From NCBI RefSeq assembly GCF_025802015.1, contig NZ_JAOYFC010000001.1, forward strand, positions 496,001 through 560,000: a stretch of DNA of 64,000 nucleotides, read 5' to 3'. Each line of letters starts with the position of its first letter. Positions within the stretch are counted from its first letter, which is position 1. A program made the translations under genes and the position numbers. The stretch is from Falsihalocynthiibacter halioticoli. Its GTDB lineage: Bacteria > Pseudomonadota > Alphaproteobacteria > Rhodobacterales > Rhodobacteraceae. Positions 34,301-42,825 of this stretch are shown here, piece by piece. Below the pieces are notes generated by a model that was not told the DNA's origin, made no database searches, and saw only the letters and a list, made by a program, of their open reading frames with translations.

Positions 34301-34332
34301 AGAGTCTGGCCCGCTCGGGGCCGGGCTCTTTC
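34301..34332 (+). terminator. Hairpin after porin gene
   Basis: AGAGTCTGGCCC, loop GCTCG, GGGCCGGGCTCT: a 12-bp stem with two to three G-T pairs, followed by only a short TTTC. It starts 10 bases after the porin stop. Confidence 0.7.
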
Positions 34333-34373
34333 AGGAATGTTCTAACCGACGACAAATTGCATAAGGTAAATTG

Positions 34374-34397
34374 GCCGGCGGTATCGTCGGCTTTTTT
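34374..34397 (+). terminator. Second Rho-independent terminator downstream of porin
   Basis: GCCGGC, loop GGTATC, GTCGGC followed by TTTTTT. The T-run is on the plus strand, so it backs up the first hairpin for the highly expressed porin and shields the convergent gcdH gene. Confidence 0.8.
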
Positions 34398-34412
34398 GTG
34401 TCCGCGACTCGA

Positions 34413-35633
34413 TTATTGGAAAGCCTGTAGCCCGGTTTGTCCGCGCCCGAGGATGAGGGCGTGGATATCGTGGGTTCCTTCATAGGTATTGACCGCTTCA
34501 AGGTTCATCACGTGCCGGATTACGCCGTATTCGTCGCTCACGCCATTACCGCCGTGCATATCGCGGGCGGTTCGGGCAATGTCGAGCGCTTTGCCGCAGT
34601 TGTTGCGCTTCATCAAGCTAATGAGATCAGACGAGACTTTACCGCTGTCCATCAAACGCCCCATCCGCAAACAACCTTGAAGGCCAAGGGAAATCTCGGT
34701 TTGCATATCGGCGAGCTTTTTCTGAACAAGCTGTGTGGCGGCGAGAGGTTTGCCGAATTGCTTGCGCTCTAGCGTATAGTCGCGCGCTGCATGCCAACAG
34801 AATTCCGCAGCGCCCATCGCTCCCCATGCAATGCCATAGCGTGCACGGTTAAGACAGCCAAACGGCCCTGCAAGCCCTTCGGCATAGGGCAAGAGGTTGT
34901 CTTCGGGTACAAACACCTCGTCCATATGGATCATTCCCGTGACAGATGCACGGAGCGAAAATTTCCCTTCGATCTTTGGCGCGCTCAAACCCTTCATGCC
35001 TTTCTCAAGGATGAAGCCCTTAATCTTTCCATCATGCGCGTCGGATTTGGCCCAGATGATGAACACATCGGCAATCGGTGAGTTGGTGATCCAGTTTTTG
35101 GCGCCCGAAAGTATATACCCGCCATCAACAGGCTTGGCGCGTGTGAGCATCCCCGCCGGATCAGAGCCGACATCAGGTTCCGTCAATCCAAAGCACCCTA
35201 CATATTCGCCGCTTGTTAGCTTTGGCAGGAATTTTTCGCGCTGCCCATCGGTGCCATAGGCAAAGATAGGATGTATCACGAGACTCGATTGCACCGACAT
35301 GGCCGAGCGATAGCCGGAGTCAACGCGCTCAACCTCGCGCGCAACCAGCCCGTAAGAGGTATAGCTTGCATCTACGCCGCCGAATTCTTCGGGAATGGTA
35401 GAGCCAAGCAAGCCGAGTTCTCCCATCTCATTGAAGATTTCACGGTCGAAAGTTTCGTTGCGGTTGGCCATCAATACTCGCGAGGCGAGGCGATCCTGAC
35501 AAAACGCATGGGCTGTGTCACGGATCAAGAGCTCTTCTTCCTCTAGCTGATCCTCCAGAAGAAACAGATCCGACCATTCCGGTTTGGCCAAACGTGCGCG
35601 GGCGTTTTCGGGGGTGTTGGGCTTTTGCGACAT
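34413..35633 (-). CDS. gcdH: Glutaryl-CoA dehydrogenase
   Basis: FAD acyl-CoA dehydrogenase that oxidises and decarboxylates glutaryl-CoA to crotonyl-CoA in lysine, tryptophan and glutarate breakdown. Of 406 residues, recognisable parts are GCFGLTEPDVGSDP, KNWITNSPIADVF, RASVTGMIHMD and the catalytic Glu in NTYEGTHDIH (about residue 385). The RAR and R-S contacts for glutarate look conserved (NRARYGIAWGA). The start at 35633 follows GGAG by 6 bases; the frame is open to 35729. It is divergent from livHMGF. Confidence 0.93.
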   Translation of the reverse strand: MSQKPNTPENARARLAKPEWSDLFLLEDQLEEEELLIRDTAHAFCQDRLASRVLMANRNETFDREIFNEMGELGLLGSTIPEEFGGVDASYTSYGLVAREVERVDSGYRSAMSVQSSLVIHPIFAYGTDGQREKFLPKLTSGEYVGCFGLTEPDVGSDPAGMLTRAKPVDGGYILSGAKNWITNSPIADVFIIWAKSDAHDGKIKGFILEKGMKGLSAPKIEGKFSLRASVTGMIHMDEVFVPEDNLLPYAEGLAGPFGCLNRARYGIAWGAMGAAEFCWHAARDYTLERKQFGKPLAATQLVQKKLADMQTEISLGLQGCLRMGRLMDSGKVSSDLISLMKRNNCGKALDIARTARDMHGGNGVSDEYGVIRHVMNLEAVNTYEGTHDIHALILGRGQTGLQAFQ

Positions 35634-35813
35634 GGGGAACTCCAATAGGCCGAGGTTGCCGAAACTGAACAGGAGAAAGGCGGGTGGTTCAAGCGCGAAA
35701 TTGCCGCGCCGAACTGTGGCCGTTTTCATGCAGTTGCGCTGTTGCCGATCTTGCCCTCTGGATTTCCGCAGGCGCGGGCGTCACAAAGCGTAAAACACGT
35801 CGTGGAGGGGTAT

Positions 35814-36734
35814 GTGAGCGCTATCCTGTTGATAGAGCAGATTTTGAACGGGTTGCAATTCGGCGTCATGCTGTTTTTGACGGCGGCGGGGCTGACGCTC
35901 GTTTTCGGGGTCATGGGCCTCATCAATCTTGCGCATGGGTCTCTTTACATGGTCGGGGCTTTTGCGGCGGCTGCGGTTGCTGCGGCGACGGGGTCTTTCT
36001 TCCTCGCGCTTGTGGCCAGCTTGGCTGCGGCAGCGGCGGCGGGCGCAATCGTTGAGGTTGTGGTGATCCGCAGGCTCTATAATCGTGACCATCTCGATCA
36101 GGTTTTGGCAACCTTCGCGCTTATTCTGATCTTCTCTGAAGGGACGCGTTGGATTTTCGGGTCTTTTCCACTGTTTCTCAACATACCAGAGGCTCTATCC
36201 GGCCCCGTTACGCTGCCAGGTGGAATCCAGTATTCGCTTTACCGCCTGGTTTTGATCGGCATTGGCCTTGCTGTGGCGCTGGGCCTGTTCTTGTTAATCA
36301 ACAAAACGCGCCTCGGCATTCAAATCCGCGCTGGCGAGAATGACCGTGAGATGATCGCCGCACTCGGCATCGATATTTCGCGTCTTTATACGATTGTTTT
36401 CGCCCTCGGTGCGGCGCTCGCAGGATTTGCCGGCGCACTCGTCGGCGCGATCCAATCGGTGCAGGTGGGAATGGGGGAGCCTGTTTTGATCCTTGCTTTT
36501 GTGGTGATCGTGATCGGGGGGATTGGCTCTATCAAGGGCGCGCTTGTCGGCTCTATTCTCGTCGGGCTGACCGATACGCTTGGCGGGGTTTTGCTGCCTT
36601 CGTTCTTCAAGTTGTTCATGGACAATGCAGCCGCGACAGCAACAGGGACAGCGCTTGCGACAATGGCGATTTATATCCTGATGGCGCTGATCCTTGTGGT
36701 TAAACCAACCGGCCTTTACGGAGCATCCACATGA
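35814..36734 (+). CDS. livH: Branched-chain/organic acid ABC transporter permease LivH
   Basis: Membrane permease of 306 residues, with the family signature GLTLVFGVMGLINLAHG near residue 30 and RAGENDREMIAALGI in the cytoplasmic loop. The start is GTG at 35814 behind GGAGGGG; an ATG two bases earlier is out of frame and followed at once by TGA. It is the first of four genes coupled by overlaps. No substrate-binding protein gene is adjacent, so the ligand is unknown. Confidence 0.9.
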   Translation: MSAILLIEQILNGLQFGVMLFLTAAGLTLVFGVMGLINLAHGSLYMVGAFAAAAVAAATGSFFLALVASLAAAAAAGAIVEVVVIRRLYNRDHLDQVLATFALILIFSEGTRWIFGSFPLFLNIPEALSGPVTLPGGIQYSLYRLVLIGIGLAVALGLFLLINKTRLGIQIRAGENDREMIAALGIDISRLYTIVFALGAALAGFAGALVGAIQSVQVGMGEPVLILAFVVIVIGGIGSIKGALVGSILVGLTDTLGGVLLPSFFKLFMDNAAATATGTALATMAIYILMALILVVKPTGLYGAST

Positions 36735-37714
36735 GCCGCGAAGCCTATATCAACGCCATAGTAGTTGCTGTTTTGCTGGCGGTTCCACTTTGGGCGTGGG
36801 TCGCCGATGCACCCTTTATCATTACCCTCGCCACACGGATTGCCATTTTGGCGTTGGCGGGTGTCGGGCTGAATATTGCGCTTGGATTGGGTGGAATGGT
36901 GAGCCTTGGTCATGCTGTATTCTTCGGGATCGGTGGTTATGCAATGGGTATACTTGCCAGCCACGCGCAGGATTATAGCCCCCTTATGGAGTGGCCGTTC
37001 CTAATTGAAGGGACGAAATCCATGCCGGTCATATGGCTCGCGGCTCTACTGATGTCAGGTCTTGCCGCGCTCTTGATCGGGTTCTTGTCGCTTCGAACCT
37101 CTGGCGTTTACTTCATTATGATAACGCTCGCTTTTGGCCAGATGTTTTTCTATTTCACCGTTAGTTGGCCTGCCTATGGTGGCGAGGATGGCTTGCCGAT
37201 CTATGTGCGTAATTCCTTCCCTGGGCTAAATACGCTCGACCCGATCCAGTTCTTTTTGATTTGTTTTGCGGTGCTGGGGCTGGCGCTCGGGTTCTCCGCT
37301 GCTCTGGCGCGCTCGCCATTTGGGCTTGCGCTTAATGCCACCCGCCAACAGGCCACGCGAGTCGAAGCTGTGGGCATTGCTCCATTCCGTATCCGGCTTG
37401 TTGGGTTCGTGATCTCGGGCATGATAACAGGATTGGCTGGCGCGCTCTTTGCCGATCTTAACCGTTTCGTCAGCCCGACAATGTTCTCGTGGCAAACCAG
37501 CGGCGAGATCATGGTTTTTGTAATTCTTGGTGGTGTGGCGCGGCTGTTCGGGCCTGTGGTTGGCGCTGCGATCTTTATCACGCTCGAACATCTGCTCGGC
37601 GGTGTTTCGGATTACTGGCATATCTACCTTGGAGCGCTTCTGCTTTTGGTCGTGCTGTTTGCGCGTGGCGGGGTGATCGGCCTGTTGAGTTCATGGAGGA
37701 AAGCCAGTGTCTGA
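36731..37714 (+). CDS. livM: Branched-chain/organic acid ABC transporter permease LivM
   Basis: Second permease, 327 residues, with LNIALGLGGMVSLGHAVFFGIG near residue 55 and the loop ATRQQATRVEAVGI. It overlaps livH by ATGA, and its end overlaps the GTG start of livG. With LivH it forms the membrane channel. Confidence 0.92.
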   Translation: MSREAYINAIVVAVLLAVPLWAWVADAPFIITLATRIAILALAGVGLNIALGLGGMVSLGHAVFFGIGGYAMGILASHAQDYSPLMEWPFLIEGTKSMPVIWLAALLMSGLAALLIGFLSLRTSGVYFIMITLAFGQMFFYFTVSWPAYGGEDGLPIYVRNSFPGLNTLDPIQFFLICFAVLGLALGFSAALARSPFGLALNATRQQATRVEAVGIAPFRIRLVGFVISGMITGLAGALFADLNRFVSPTMFSWQTSGEIMVFVILGGVARLFGPVVGAAIFITLEHLLGGVSDYWHIYLGALLLLVVLFARGGVIGLLSSWRKASV

Positions 37715-38456
37715 TCCGCTTCTCTCTGTGCACGGCCTTTCTAAACGATTTGGCGCTCTTCAGGCATCAAACGATATTACGCTTGATGTGCGGTCTGGTG
37801 AAATTCACGCTCTGATTGGTCCGAACGGTGCTGGCAAATCGACGTTGATCCAGCAAATCTGCGGCGCGCTTCGTCCTGACACGGGGGAGGTTTGGTTTGA
37901 TGGCCAGAACGTCACCCCGCTATCCGTTGCCGAGCGTGCGCGCATGGGGCTTGGCCGAACCTTCCAGATTTCGTCACTTGCGATGGAAGATACCGTTTTA
38001 CAAAACGCAGTCTTAGGGGCGCTTGGCGGCCATGGCGCGCCGTTTCGGTTTTTTAGGCCGGTGTTAAAAGACGCTGCGCTTGTTGCGCGTGCAGAGGAAG
38101 CTCTTGCGCGCGTGGATATGCTGAAGTTCGCGGATAAACGCACCGCCGATCTAAGCCACGGCCAGCGTCGCCAGCTTGAAATCGCCGTCGCGCTCACCTT
38201 GCAACCCAAGCTCTTCGTGATGGACGAACCAATGGCGGGGCTTGGTGCAAGCGGGACCAAAGACCTAACGCCAATCCTAAGCGCGTTGCGCCATGACGCG
38301 CCGATCCTGCTGGTAGAACACGATATGGATGCGGTTTTTGCGCTCGCGGACCGCATAAGCGTTCTGGTCTATGGTAAGGTGATTGCGACAGGGACAGTCG
38401 ATGAAATCCGTGCGGATGCCGCCGTGCGCGAGGCTTATTTGGGAGAGGACGCATGA
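37707..38456 (+). CDS. livG: ABC transporter ATPase LivG
   Basis: ATPase of 249 residues: Walker A GPNGAGKSTLIQ, family mark GLGRTFQIS, signature LSHGQRRQLEIAVAL and Walker B LFVMDEPMAGLG. The GTG start at 37707 lies inside the livM end and follows GGAGG. It overlaps livF by ATGA. Confidence 0.92.
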   Translation: MSDPLLSVHGLSKRFGALQASNDITLDVRSGEIHALIGPNGAGKSTLIQQICGALRPDTGEVWFDGQNVTPLSVAERARMGLGRTFQISSLAMEDTVLQNAVLGALGGHGAPFRFFRPVLKDAALVARAEEALARVDMLKFADKRTADLSHGQRRQLEIAVALTLQPKLFVMDEPMAGLGASGTKDLTPILSALRHDAPILLVEHDMDAVFALADRISVLVYGKVIATGTVDEIRADAAVREAYLGEDA

Positions 38457-39142
38457 GCCTTTTGTCACTGCGGAACGTAAGTGCGTTTTATGGCCAGTCA
38501 CAGGCACTCTCCTGTGTCGATCTTGATGTGGAGGAAGGCGCGCTTGTTGCCTTGATGGGCCGCAACGGCATGGGCAAGAGCACGACGATTAAGGTGATCC
38601 TGCAAATGTTGCCCGCTGCGGGCGGTGAGATTGCTTTTGATGGGAAGGACCTTCGTGCCTTGCCCTCTCACAAGGCCGCGCGACTTGGGATTGGGCTCGT
38701 ACCAGAAGGGCGGCGGTGTTTCCGCTCGCTATCGGTTGAAGAAAACCTGTTGGCTGCGGCCCGTAAAGGGCATTGGGATATCGCGCGCGTTGGTGAAATT
38801 TTCCCACGCCTGCTTGAGCGGCGCAAACAATCCGCAGGGTCGCTTTCGGGCGGTGAACAACAAATGTTGGCGATTGGCCGCGCGTTGATGACAAACCCGC
38901 GTTTGATGGTGCTTGATGAGGCCACCGAAGGGCTGGCCCCATTGGTGCGGCAAGACATCTGGAACGCAATCTCGACCCTCAAGCGCGAGTCTGGGCTATC
39001 GTTTTTGATCGTCGATAAAACGCTTAAGGAAATCTCTGCTGTGGCAGATAAAATCGTGGTCATGGCGCGGGGCGAGACCGTGTGGAACGGCGTGCCAAAC
39101 GCTCTAACCCCTGAAATCACAGACCGCTATTTGGGTGTTTGA
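38453..39142 (+). CDS. livF: ABC transporter ATPase LivF
   Basis: Second ATPase, 229 residues: Walker A GRNGMGKSTTIK, signature SLSGGEQQMLAIGRAL and Walker B LMVLDEATEGLAP. It is the last gene of livHMGF; its 3' end overlaps the convergent kynA by 16 bases, so no room exists for a terminator between them. Confidence 0.92.
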   Translation: MSLLSLRNVSAFYGQSQALSCVDLDVEEGALVALMGRNGMGKSTTIKVILQMLPAAGGEIAFDGKDLRALPSHKAARLGIGLVPEGRRCFRSLSVEENLLAAARKGHWDIARVGEIFPRLLERRKQSAGSLSGGEQQMLAIGRALMTNPRLMVLDEATEGLAPLVRQDIWNAISTLKRESGLSFLIVDKTLKEISAVADKIVVMARGETVWNGVPNALTPEITDRYLGV

Positions 39143-40023
39143 TCCTTCGGGTAAAACAACTCCGACCGAACATCATAAAGATCATGGAAAAAGCGCAGGT
39201 TTAGCGCGCGCTTGAGGAAGGCCACTCCAGACGAGCCGCCCGTTCCGTGCTGCATCCCGATCACCCGCTCCACGGCGGAAGCATGATCAAACCGCCAGCG
39301 TTGGAACAATGTCTCGATGTCCATCAGCGCCTCAGCAAGGCAATAGAGATCCCAGTGATCGTCGGTGTTGAGGTATACTTCTTTCCAGATCGCCACGATC
39401 CGCGCGTCACCACCATAAGGCTCGCTAAAATCGCGTTCTAACAGTTCTTCGGGAACCTCAAATCCTTGCCGCGCGAGCAGGCGGATAACCTCATCATAGA
39501 CCGATGGCTCGCGGATTTCGCGCTCCAGCATTTCGGTCACGGCGGCATCGTGTTTGTGTACGCCCATGGTCGCGCGATCTTTGTTGCCGAGGATGAACTC
39601 AATGCGGCGATAGCCATAGCTTTGAAAGCCGGAGCTGTTGCCAAGCGCGTCACGGAACAGCATGTAATCCGCGGGCGTCATCGTAAGCAGAGTTTCCCAA
39701 GAGGCGATGAGCTGCTTCTGTATGGACTTGATCCGCGCCACGTTCTTGATCGCAGGGCCAAAACGGTCGTGGCGCAGGTGATCGCGCATCACAACGATCT
39801 GGTGATGCATCAGCTTGAGCCACAGTTCGCTGGCTTGGTGAATGATTACAAAGAGCAATTCATCGGGCTGCGCAGGGTCTTGAAACGTGTCCTGAATGTT
39901 CAAAAGCGTGTCGAGATTTAAAAAATCGCCATAGCTGCTGCGTTTCTTCTCGCTGAAATCGGTAACGAGCGTTTCTTCGACGCCGCGCTCAAGGATACGG
40001 TCTTTTTTCGGTGGATTACTCAT
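39127..40023 (-). CDS. kynA: Tryptophan 2,3-dioxygenase
   Basis: Heme dioxygenase opening the indole ring of L-tryptophan to N-formylkynurenine. The 298 residues include the motif FVIIHQASELWLKLMHHQ, GFQSYGYRRIEF with substrate-binding residues, and RFDHASAVERVIGMQHGTGGSSG, where a His is the axial heme ligand. It starts at 40023, overlapping the GntR stop by ATGA; the upstream frame to 40083 lies inside that gene. The first-step enzyme and its regulator form one operon. Confidence 0.96.
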   Translation of the reverse strand: MSNPPKKDRILERGVEETLVTDFSEKKRSSYGDFLNLDTLLNIQDTFQDPAQPDELLFVIIHQASELWLKLMHHQIVVMRDHLRHDRFGPAIKNVARIKSIQKQLIASWETLLTMTPADYMLFRDALGNSSGFQSYGYRRIEFILGNKDRATMGVHKHDAAVTEMLEREIREPSVYDEVIRLLARQGFEVPEELLERDFSEPYGGDARIVAIWKEVYLNTDDHWDLYCLAEALMDIETLFQRWRFDHASAVERVIGMQHGTGGSSGVAFLKRALNLRFFHDLYDVRSELFYPKDQTPK

Positions 40024-40763
40024 GCGCGGGCTTTCTTCTTGCTTGGGTGCTGCACGAGGAGTTTTTGCATCTCGGTGTAGCATTCCATGGATTTCTGGGA
40101 GTGTTGTGCGAGTGCTGGGAGGGCAGCACTCGTATCGCGGTCAAGCACGGCTGTCATCAGTGTTTCGTGGTCCGCAATGCCCGTGGCTTCAGTGAGCAAG
40201 CCGTTTACCTTGTCGGCAATTTCGGGCGCGGTTTCCGCGATCTGGCGGAGGCCGCTCATGATGTTGCGTTGATACATCTGAAGGTGTGCGCCGAGTTGGG
40301 CGTTGAGATGGTGAAGCCAGTCTGATCCGCAGCCCGACAAAAGCGCGGTATGAAATGCGGCGTGGCGGGTCTCCCAATTGGTGAATTCGGCGTCATCGGT
40401 CCTCAGATTTGGGGTTTCAATACGTTGGAACTGATAGAAGGCGGCAACGATGCGCCCCTCCCAATCCTCGCCGCCCGTTTCAATGGACTTGGTGAGTAAC
40501 TCGCTTTCGATTAAAAGGCGGCTCTGGCTCAAATCGGTGAGACCCTCGTCGGACATCGCGGCAACTGCGAACCCGCTGTTATGTGCCATCTGTACGAGGC
40601 GCTCTGCTTGTAGTCGCGTGAGCGCTTCACGGATCGGAGTGAGCCCCCAACCGTTCTCGCGCGCTAGGGTCGCAGCGCGCAGAGGCATACCGGCGGGCAA
40701 AGTGCCGCAAAGAATTTGCTGCCTGATTTCTTGGTAAACACGATCTGCGTTTGACAGACTCAT
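40020..40763 (-). CDS. GntR-family regulator of the kynurenine genes (FCD type)
   Basis: Regulator of 247 residues with an N-terminal winged helix (LARENGWGLTPIREALTRL) and a C-terminal helical FCD domain including ETRHAAFHTAL and ADHETLMTAVL, which hold the metal-coordinating acid and histidines. It precedes kynA in an operon and is divergent from kynU, with a 41-bp dyad in the gap. It is therefore probably the local repressor, induced by tryptophan or a kynurenine-type compound. Lrp-type KynR is the regulator known in some other bacteria, so this would be a different regulator type. Confidence 0.85.
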   Translation of the reverse strand: MSLSNADRVYQEIRQQILCGTLPAGMPLRAATLARENGWGLTPIREALTRLQAERLVQMAHNSGFAVAAMSDEGLTDLSQSRLLIESELLTKSIETGGEDWEGRIVAAFYQFQRIETPNLRTDDAEFTNWETRHAAFHTALLSGCGSDWLHHLNAQLGAHLQMYQRNIMSGLRQIAETAPEIADKVNGLLTEATGIADHETLMTAVLDRDTSAALPALAQHSQKSMECYTEMQKLLVQHPSKKKARA

Positions 40764-40790
40764 GGGGCATGCCTCCTGTTTGCGGCAAAT

Positions 40791-40831
40791 ATCTTATAAA
40801 ATATTTCCTCTTGCAAGAAATTTTATAAGAT
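40791..40831. promoter_or_regulatory. 41-bp inverted repeat between gntR-kynA and kynU
   Basis: The arms are ATCTTATAAAATATTTC and GAAATTTTATAAGAT, separated by CTCTTGCAA; the left arm has two extra bases. Each arm contains a TTATAA palindrome, so two dimers could bind. It occupies the divergent promoter region, 28 bases from the gntR ATG and 38 bases from the kynU ATG, where it can control both directions. Confidence 0.75.
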
Positions 40832-40868
40832 TTATGAAGGTCTGCAATAGCGAGATCAGGAGACGCAC

Positions 40869-42110
40869 ATGATTACCCGTAACGATTGTGAGAAAATGGA
40901 CGCCACAGACCCAATGGCGGCCGTGCGTGATTTGTTTACTCTGCCAGAGGGAGAGATTTATCTCGATGGCAACTCGCTTGGCGCATTGCCAAAGGCGGCT
41001 CCGGCACGGATTGCGAAGGCTGTTGAGCAAGAGTGGGGCGTTGATTTGATCCGAAGCTGGGGAAAAGCTGAATGGTTCACGATGCCCGAGCGGCTTGGCG
41101 ATCGGCTCGGGCGGTTGATCGGCGCAGCGGAAGGGCAGATCGTCGTTTGTGATTCCACCTCGATCAACATTTACAAAGCGCTGCACGCAGCTATGGCAGC
41201 CCGGCCGGACCGCAAGGTGATCGTTTCGGAAACTGCGAGCTTTCCGACTGACCTTTATATGATCGAGGGCGCGTTGGCGGGGCAGGGGAAGGCCTATTCC
41301 TCGCGGCTGTTGGGCCGTGATGGCGATGATATTGCCGAGTTGATCGATGGTGATGTCGCTGCTGTTCTTCTGTCGAACGTGGATTACAAAACCGGTGCGC
41401 TGCATGATATGGAGCGGATTACAAAGCTCGCCCACGACGCTGGTGCGATGGTGATCTGGGATCTGTGCCACTCTGCGGGTGTCATACCAATGGAGCTTGA
41501 CCGGATCGGTGCAGATTTTGCGGTCGGGTGCACGTACAAATACCTCAATGCAGGCCCGGGAGCGCCCGCCTTTATTTATGTGGCGACGCGCCATCAAGAA
41601 GGAACAACTCAGCCGCTTTCGGGGTGGTGGGGCCACGCGGCGCCATTCGCATTCGAAACAGGATATCGCCCCACAAGCGGTATTCGGCGTTTCCTTTGTG
41701 GAACACAGCCGATCTTGTCGATGACTGGTGTTGAGACCGCGCTGGATGTGTTTGACACGTTTGACATCAAAGACGCCCGCACCAAGAGCCAGAAGCTTAC
41801 GGGGCTGTTCATGGACCTCGTGGCGCAATCGGAGATTTGTAACGTGCTGCGTCCGATTTCGCCACGCGAGGATGCGATCCGTGGCAGCCAAGTTTCATAT
41901 GCGTTTAAGAATGGCTACCCTGTTGTCAAAGCTATGATCGAGAAAGGCGTGGTTGGCGATTTCCGTGCGCCTGATGTGATGCGCTTCGGCTTCGCGCCGT
42001 GCTACCTGCGCTATGTTGATGTATTTGATGCGGTTGCTGCGCTCGAAGATGCTCTGACACGCGAAGTTTGGAACATCGCGAAATACTGTGAAATGGAAGC
42101 GGTGACATAG
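40869..42110 (+). CDS. kynU: Kynureninase
   Basis: PLP enzyme cleaving L-kynurenine to anthranilate and alanine. The 413 residues show YLDGNSLGALP near the start, the PLP-phosphate region CDSTSINIYKAL, DLCHSAGVIPMEL with the Asp that contacts the pyridine nitrogen, and the Schiff-base Lys in CTYKYLNAGPG (Lys 224). It is preceded by AGGAG. The kynurenine formamidase kynB needed between kynA and kynU is not in the window. Confidence 0.97.
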   Translation: MITRNDCEKMDATDPMAAVRDLFTLPEGEIYLDGNSLGALPKAAPARIAKAVEQEWGVDLIRSWGKAEWFTMPERLGDRLGRLIGAAEGQIVVCDSTSINIYKALHAAMAARPDRKVIVSETASFPTDLYMIEGALAGQGKAYSSRLLGRDGDDIAELIDGDVAAVLLSNVDYKTGALHDMERITKLAHDAGAMVIWDLCHSAGVIPMELDRIGADFAVGCTYKYLNAGPGAPAFIYVATRHQEGTTQPLSGWWGHAAPFAFETGYRPTSGIRRFLCGTQPILSMTGVETALDVFDTFDIKDARTKSQKLTGLFMDLVAQSEICNVLRPISPREDAIRGSQVSYAFKNGYPVVKAMIEKGVVGDFRAPDVMRFGFAPCYLRYVDVFDAVAALEDALTREVWNIAKYCEMEAVT

Positions 42111-42166
42111 CAGCGCGGCCAAAACCGCCAGAGTGCGGAGCCGATACTTTCAAACTTGTTGGGATT

Positions 42167-42243
42167 TGGTAGCGGAGGAGGGACTTGAACCCCCGACACG
42201 CGGATTATGATTCCGCTGCTCTAACCACCTGAGCTACTCCGCC
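42167..42243 (-). tRNA. tRNA-Met (anticodon CAT)
   Basis: 77 bases including the encoded CCA. Read on the minus strand: acceptor GGCGGAG, D-arm GCTCAGGTGGTTAGAGC, anticodon stem GCGGA/TCCGC enclosing loop ATCATAA (anticodon CAT), extra arm, T-loop GTTCAAGTC and 3' CTCCGCTACCA. The first pair would be G-T. Features fit elongator tRNA-Met and not the initiator; tRNA-Ile2, whose CAT is modified to lysidine, is the alternative. Confidence 0.93.
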
Positions 42244-42421
42244 AAACCGTGGGGGTGTTTAGGCCCGTCCGCTTTGGGCGTCAAGTGGGTTTACACTGAT
42301 TTTTGCGGCAGGGCAGAATTTTCTTGCTGGCGGCTCTGGGCCAAGAATTCGTGTGCCCGATTTTTGGAATTGAATTGGGTTCCTCGCCCGCTTTTGGGTA
42401 GGGGCGTTATTCATCGCGCTC

Positions 42422-42649
42422 TTATCTGGCGAGCGAGCCATCAATGACGTTCTGGGTCGCGTCGTGGATGTCATCCGCCGCTGGAAAGGCGAGGGGAAAC
42501 TGTGGTGCCGGCGATGCCATCAAGGCCTCCCCAACCACCAGCGGGTATACGTGCGACGGTTTGGTGGTGCCGTTTGGAACCGTTACGCAGGTCGGCTCGT
42601 CGTAGTCGAGGGAGGCTTCCATGTGGCGAACATGGACGTGCGCAGGCAT
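42422..42649 (-). CDS. Small hypothetical protein, unrecognised
   Basis: An open frame of 75 codons between tRNA-Met and rhaI. The protein has an acidic, histidine-containing start (MPAHVHVRHMEASLDYDEP), no signal peptide and no membrane segment, and I recognise no family. In favour: GGAACGAG directly upstream, and third codon positions rich in G and C like the neighbours. Against: short length, no conserved partner, and an overlapping plus-strand open frame. It could be a remnant of a longer gene, since a TAG stands just 30 bases upstream of the ATG. Confidence 0.35.
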   Translation of the reverse strand: MPAHVHVRHMEASLDYDEPTCVTVPNGTTKPSHVYPLVVGEALMASPAPQFPLAFPAADDIHDATQNVIDGSLAR

Positions 42650-42762
42650 CTCGTTCCAGGCAGCGTTGTTGGAGGGCTAAGTTTTGCTCACCAGAGGCCG
42701 ACAGTTTCTGAAGCCCTCTGGTCGGATAGATTTACAGAACGAGCGATCGTTCTAAACAAACG
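42650..42762. other. Non-coding stretch upstream of the rhaI terminator
   Basis: Within the 42244-42825 gap, apart from the small open frame and the terminator, I see only a short hairpin at 42738-42753 (GAACGA, loop GCGA, TCGTTC) with a GNRA-type tetraloop. No promoter or gene can be supported. Bases 42244-42421 between the tRNA and the small frame show nothing recognisable. Confidence 0.4.
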
Positions 42763-42796
42763 AAAAACCCGAAGCCAGTTGATAGGCTTCGGGTTT
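42763..42796 (-). terminator. Rho-independent terminator of the rhaDI operon
   Basis: Arms AAACCCGAAGCC (42765-42776) and GGCTTCGGGTTT (42785-42796) with loop AGTTGATA. Read on the minus strand the stem is followed by TTTTTCG, ending transcription about 30 bases after the rhaI stop. Confidence 0.88.
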
Positions 42797-42825
42797 GTTT
42801 GTGTTCGGTGAGTGAACGTTCCGTT

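Noticed and set aside
34413..35729. Longer gcdH starting at 35729
   Set aside because: The extra 32 residues are not typical of the family and the ATG at 35633 has a proper GGAG site.
40794..41891. 365-codon minus-strand open frame opposite kynU
   Set aside because: kynU has all catalytic motifs in the other frame; the shadow also runs through the operator dyad.
42167..42243. tRNA-Met as an integration site for a mobile element
   Set aside because: No integrase, no direct repeat of the tRNA 3' end and no phage-like genes on either side; flanks are kynU and the rhamnose operon.
42738..42753. GAACGA-GCGA-TCGTTC hairpin as terminator or operator
   Set aside because: The stem is only 6 bp with no T-run, and a much better terminator lies 10 bases further.
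42464..42811. 115-codon plus-strand open frame near tRNA-Met
   Set aside because: It runs through the rhaI terminator hairpin and is extremely Arg- and Trp-rich; the minus-strand frame is the better candidate.
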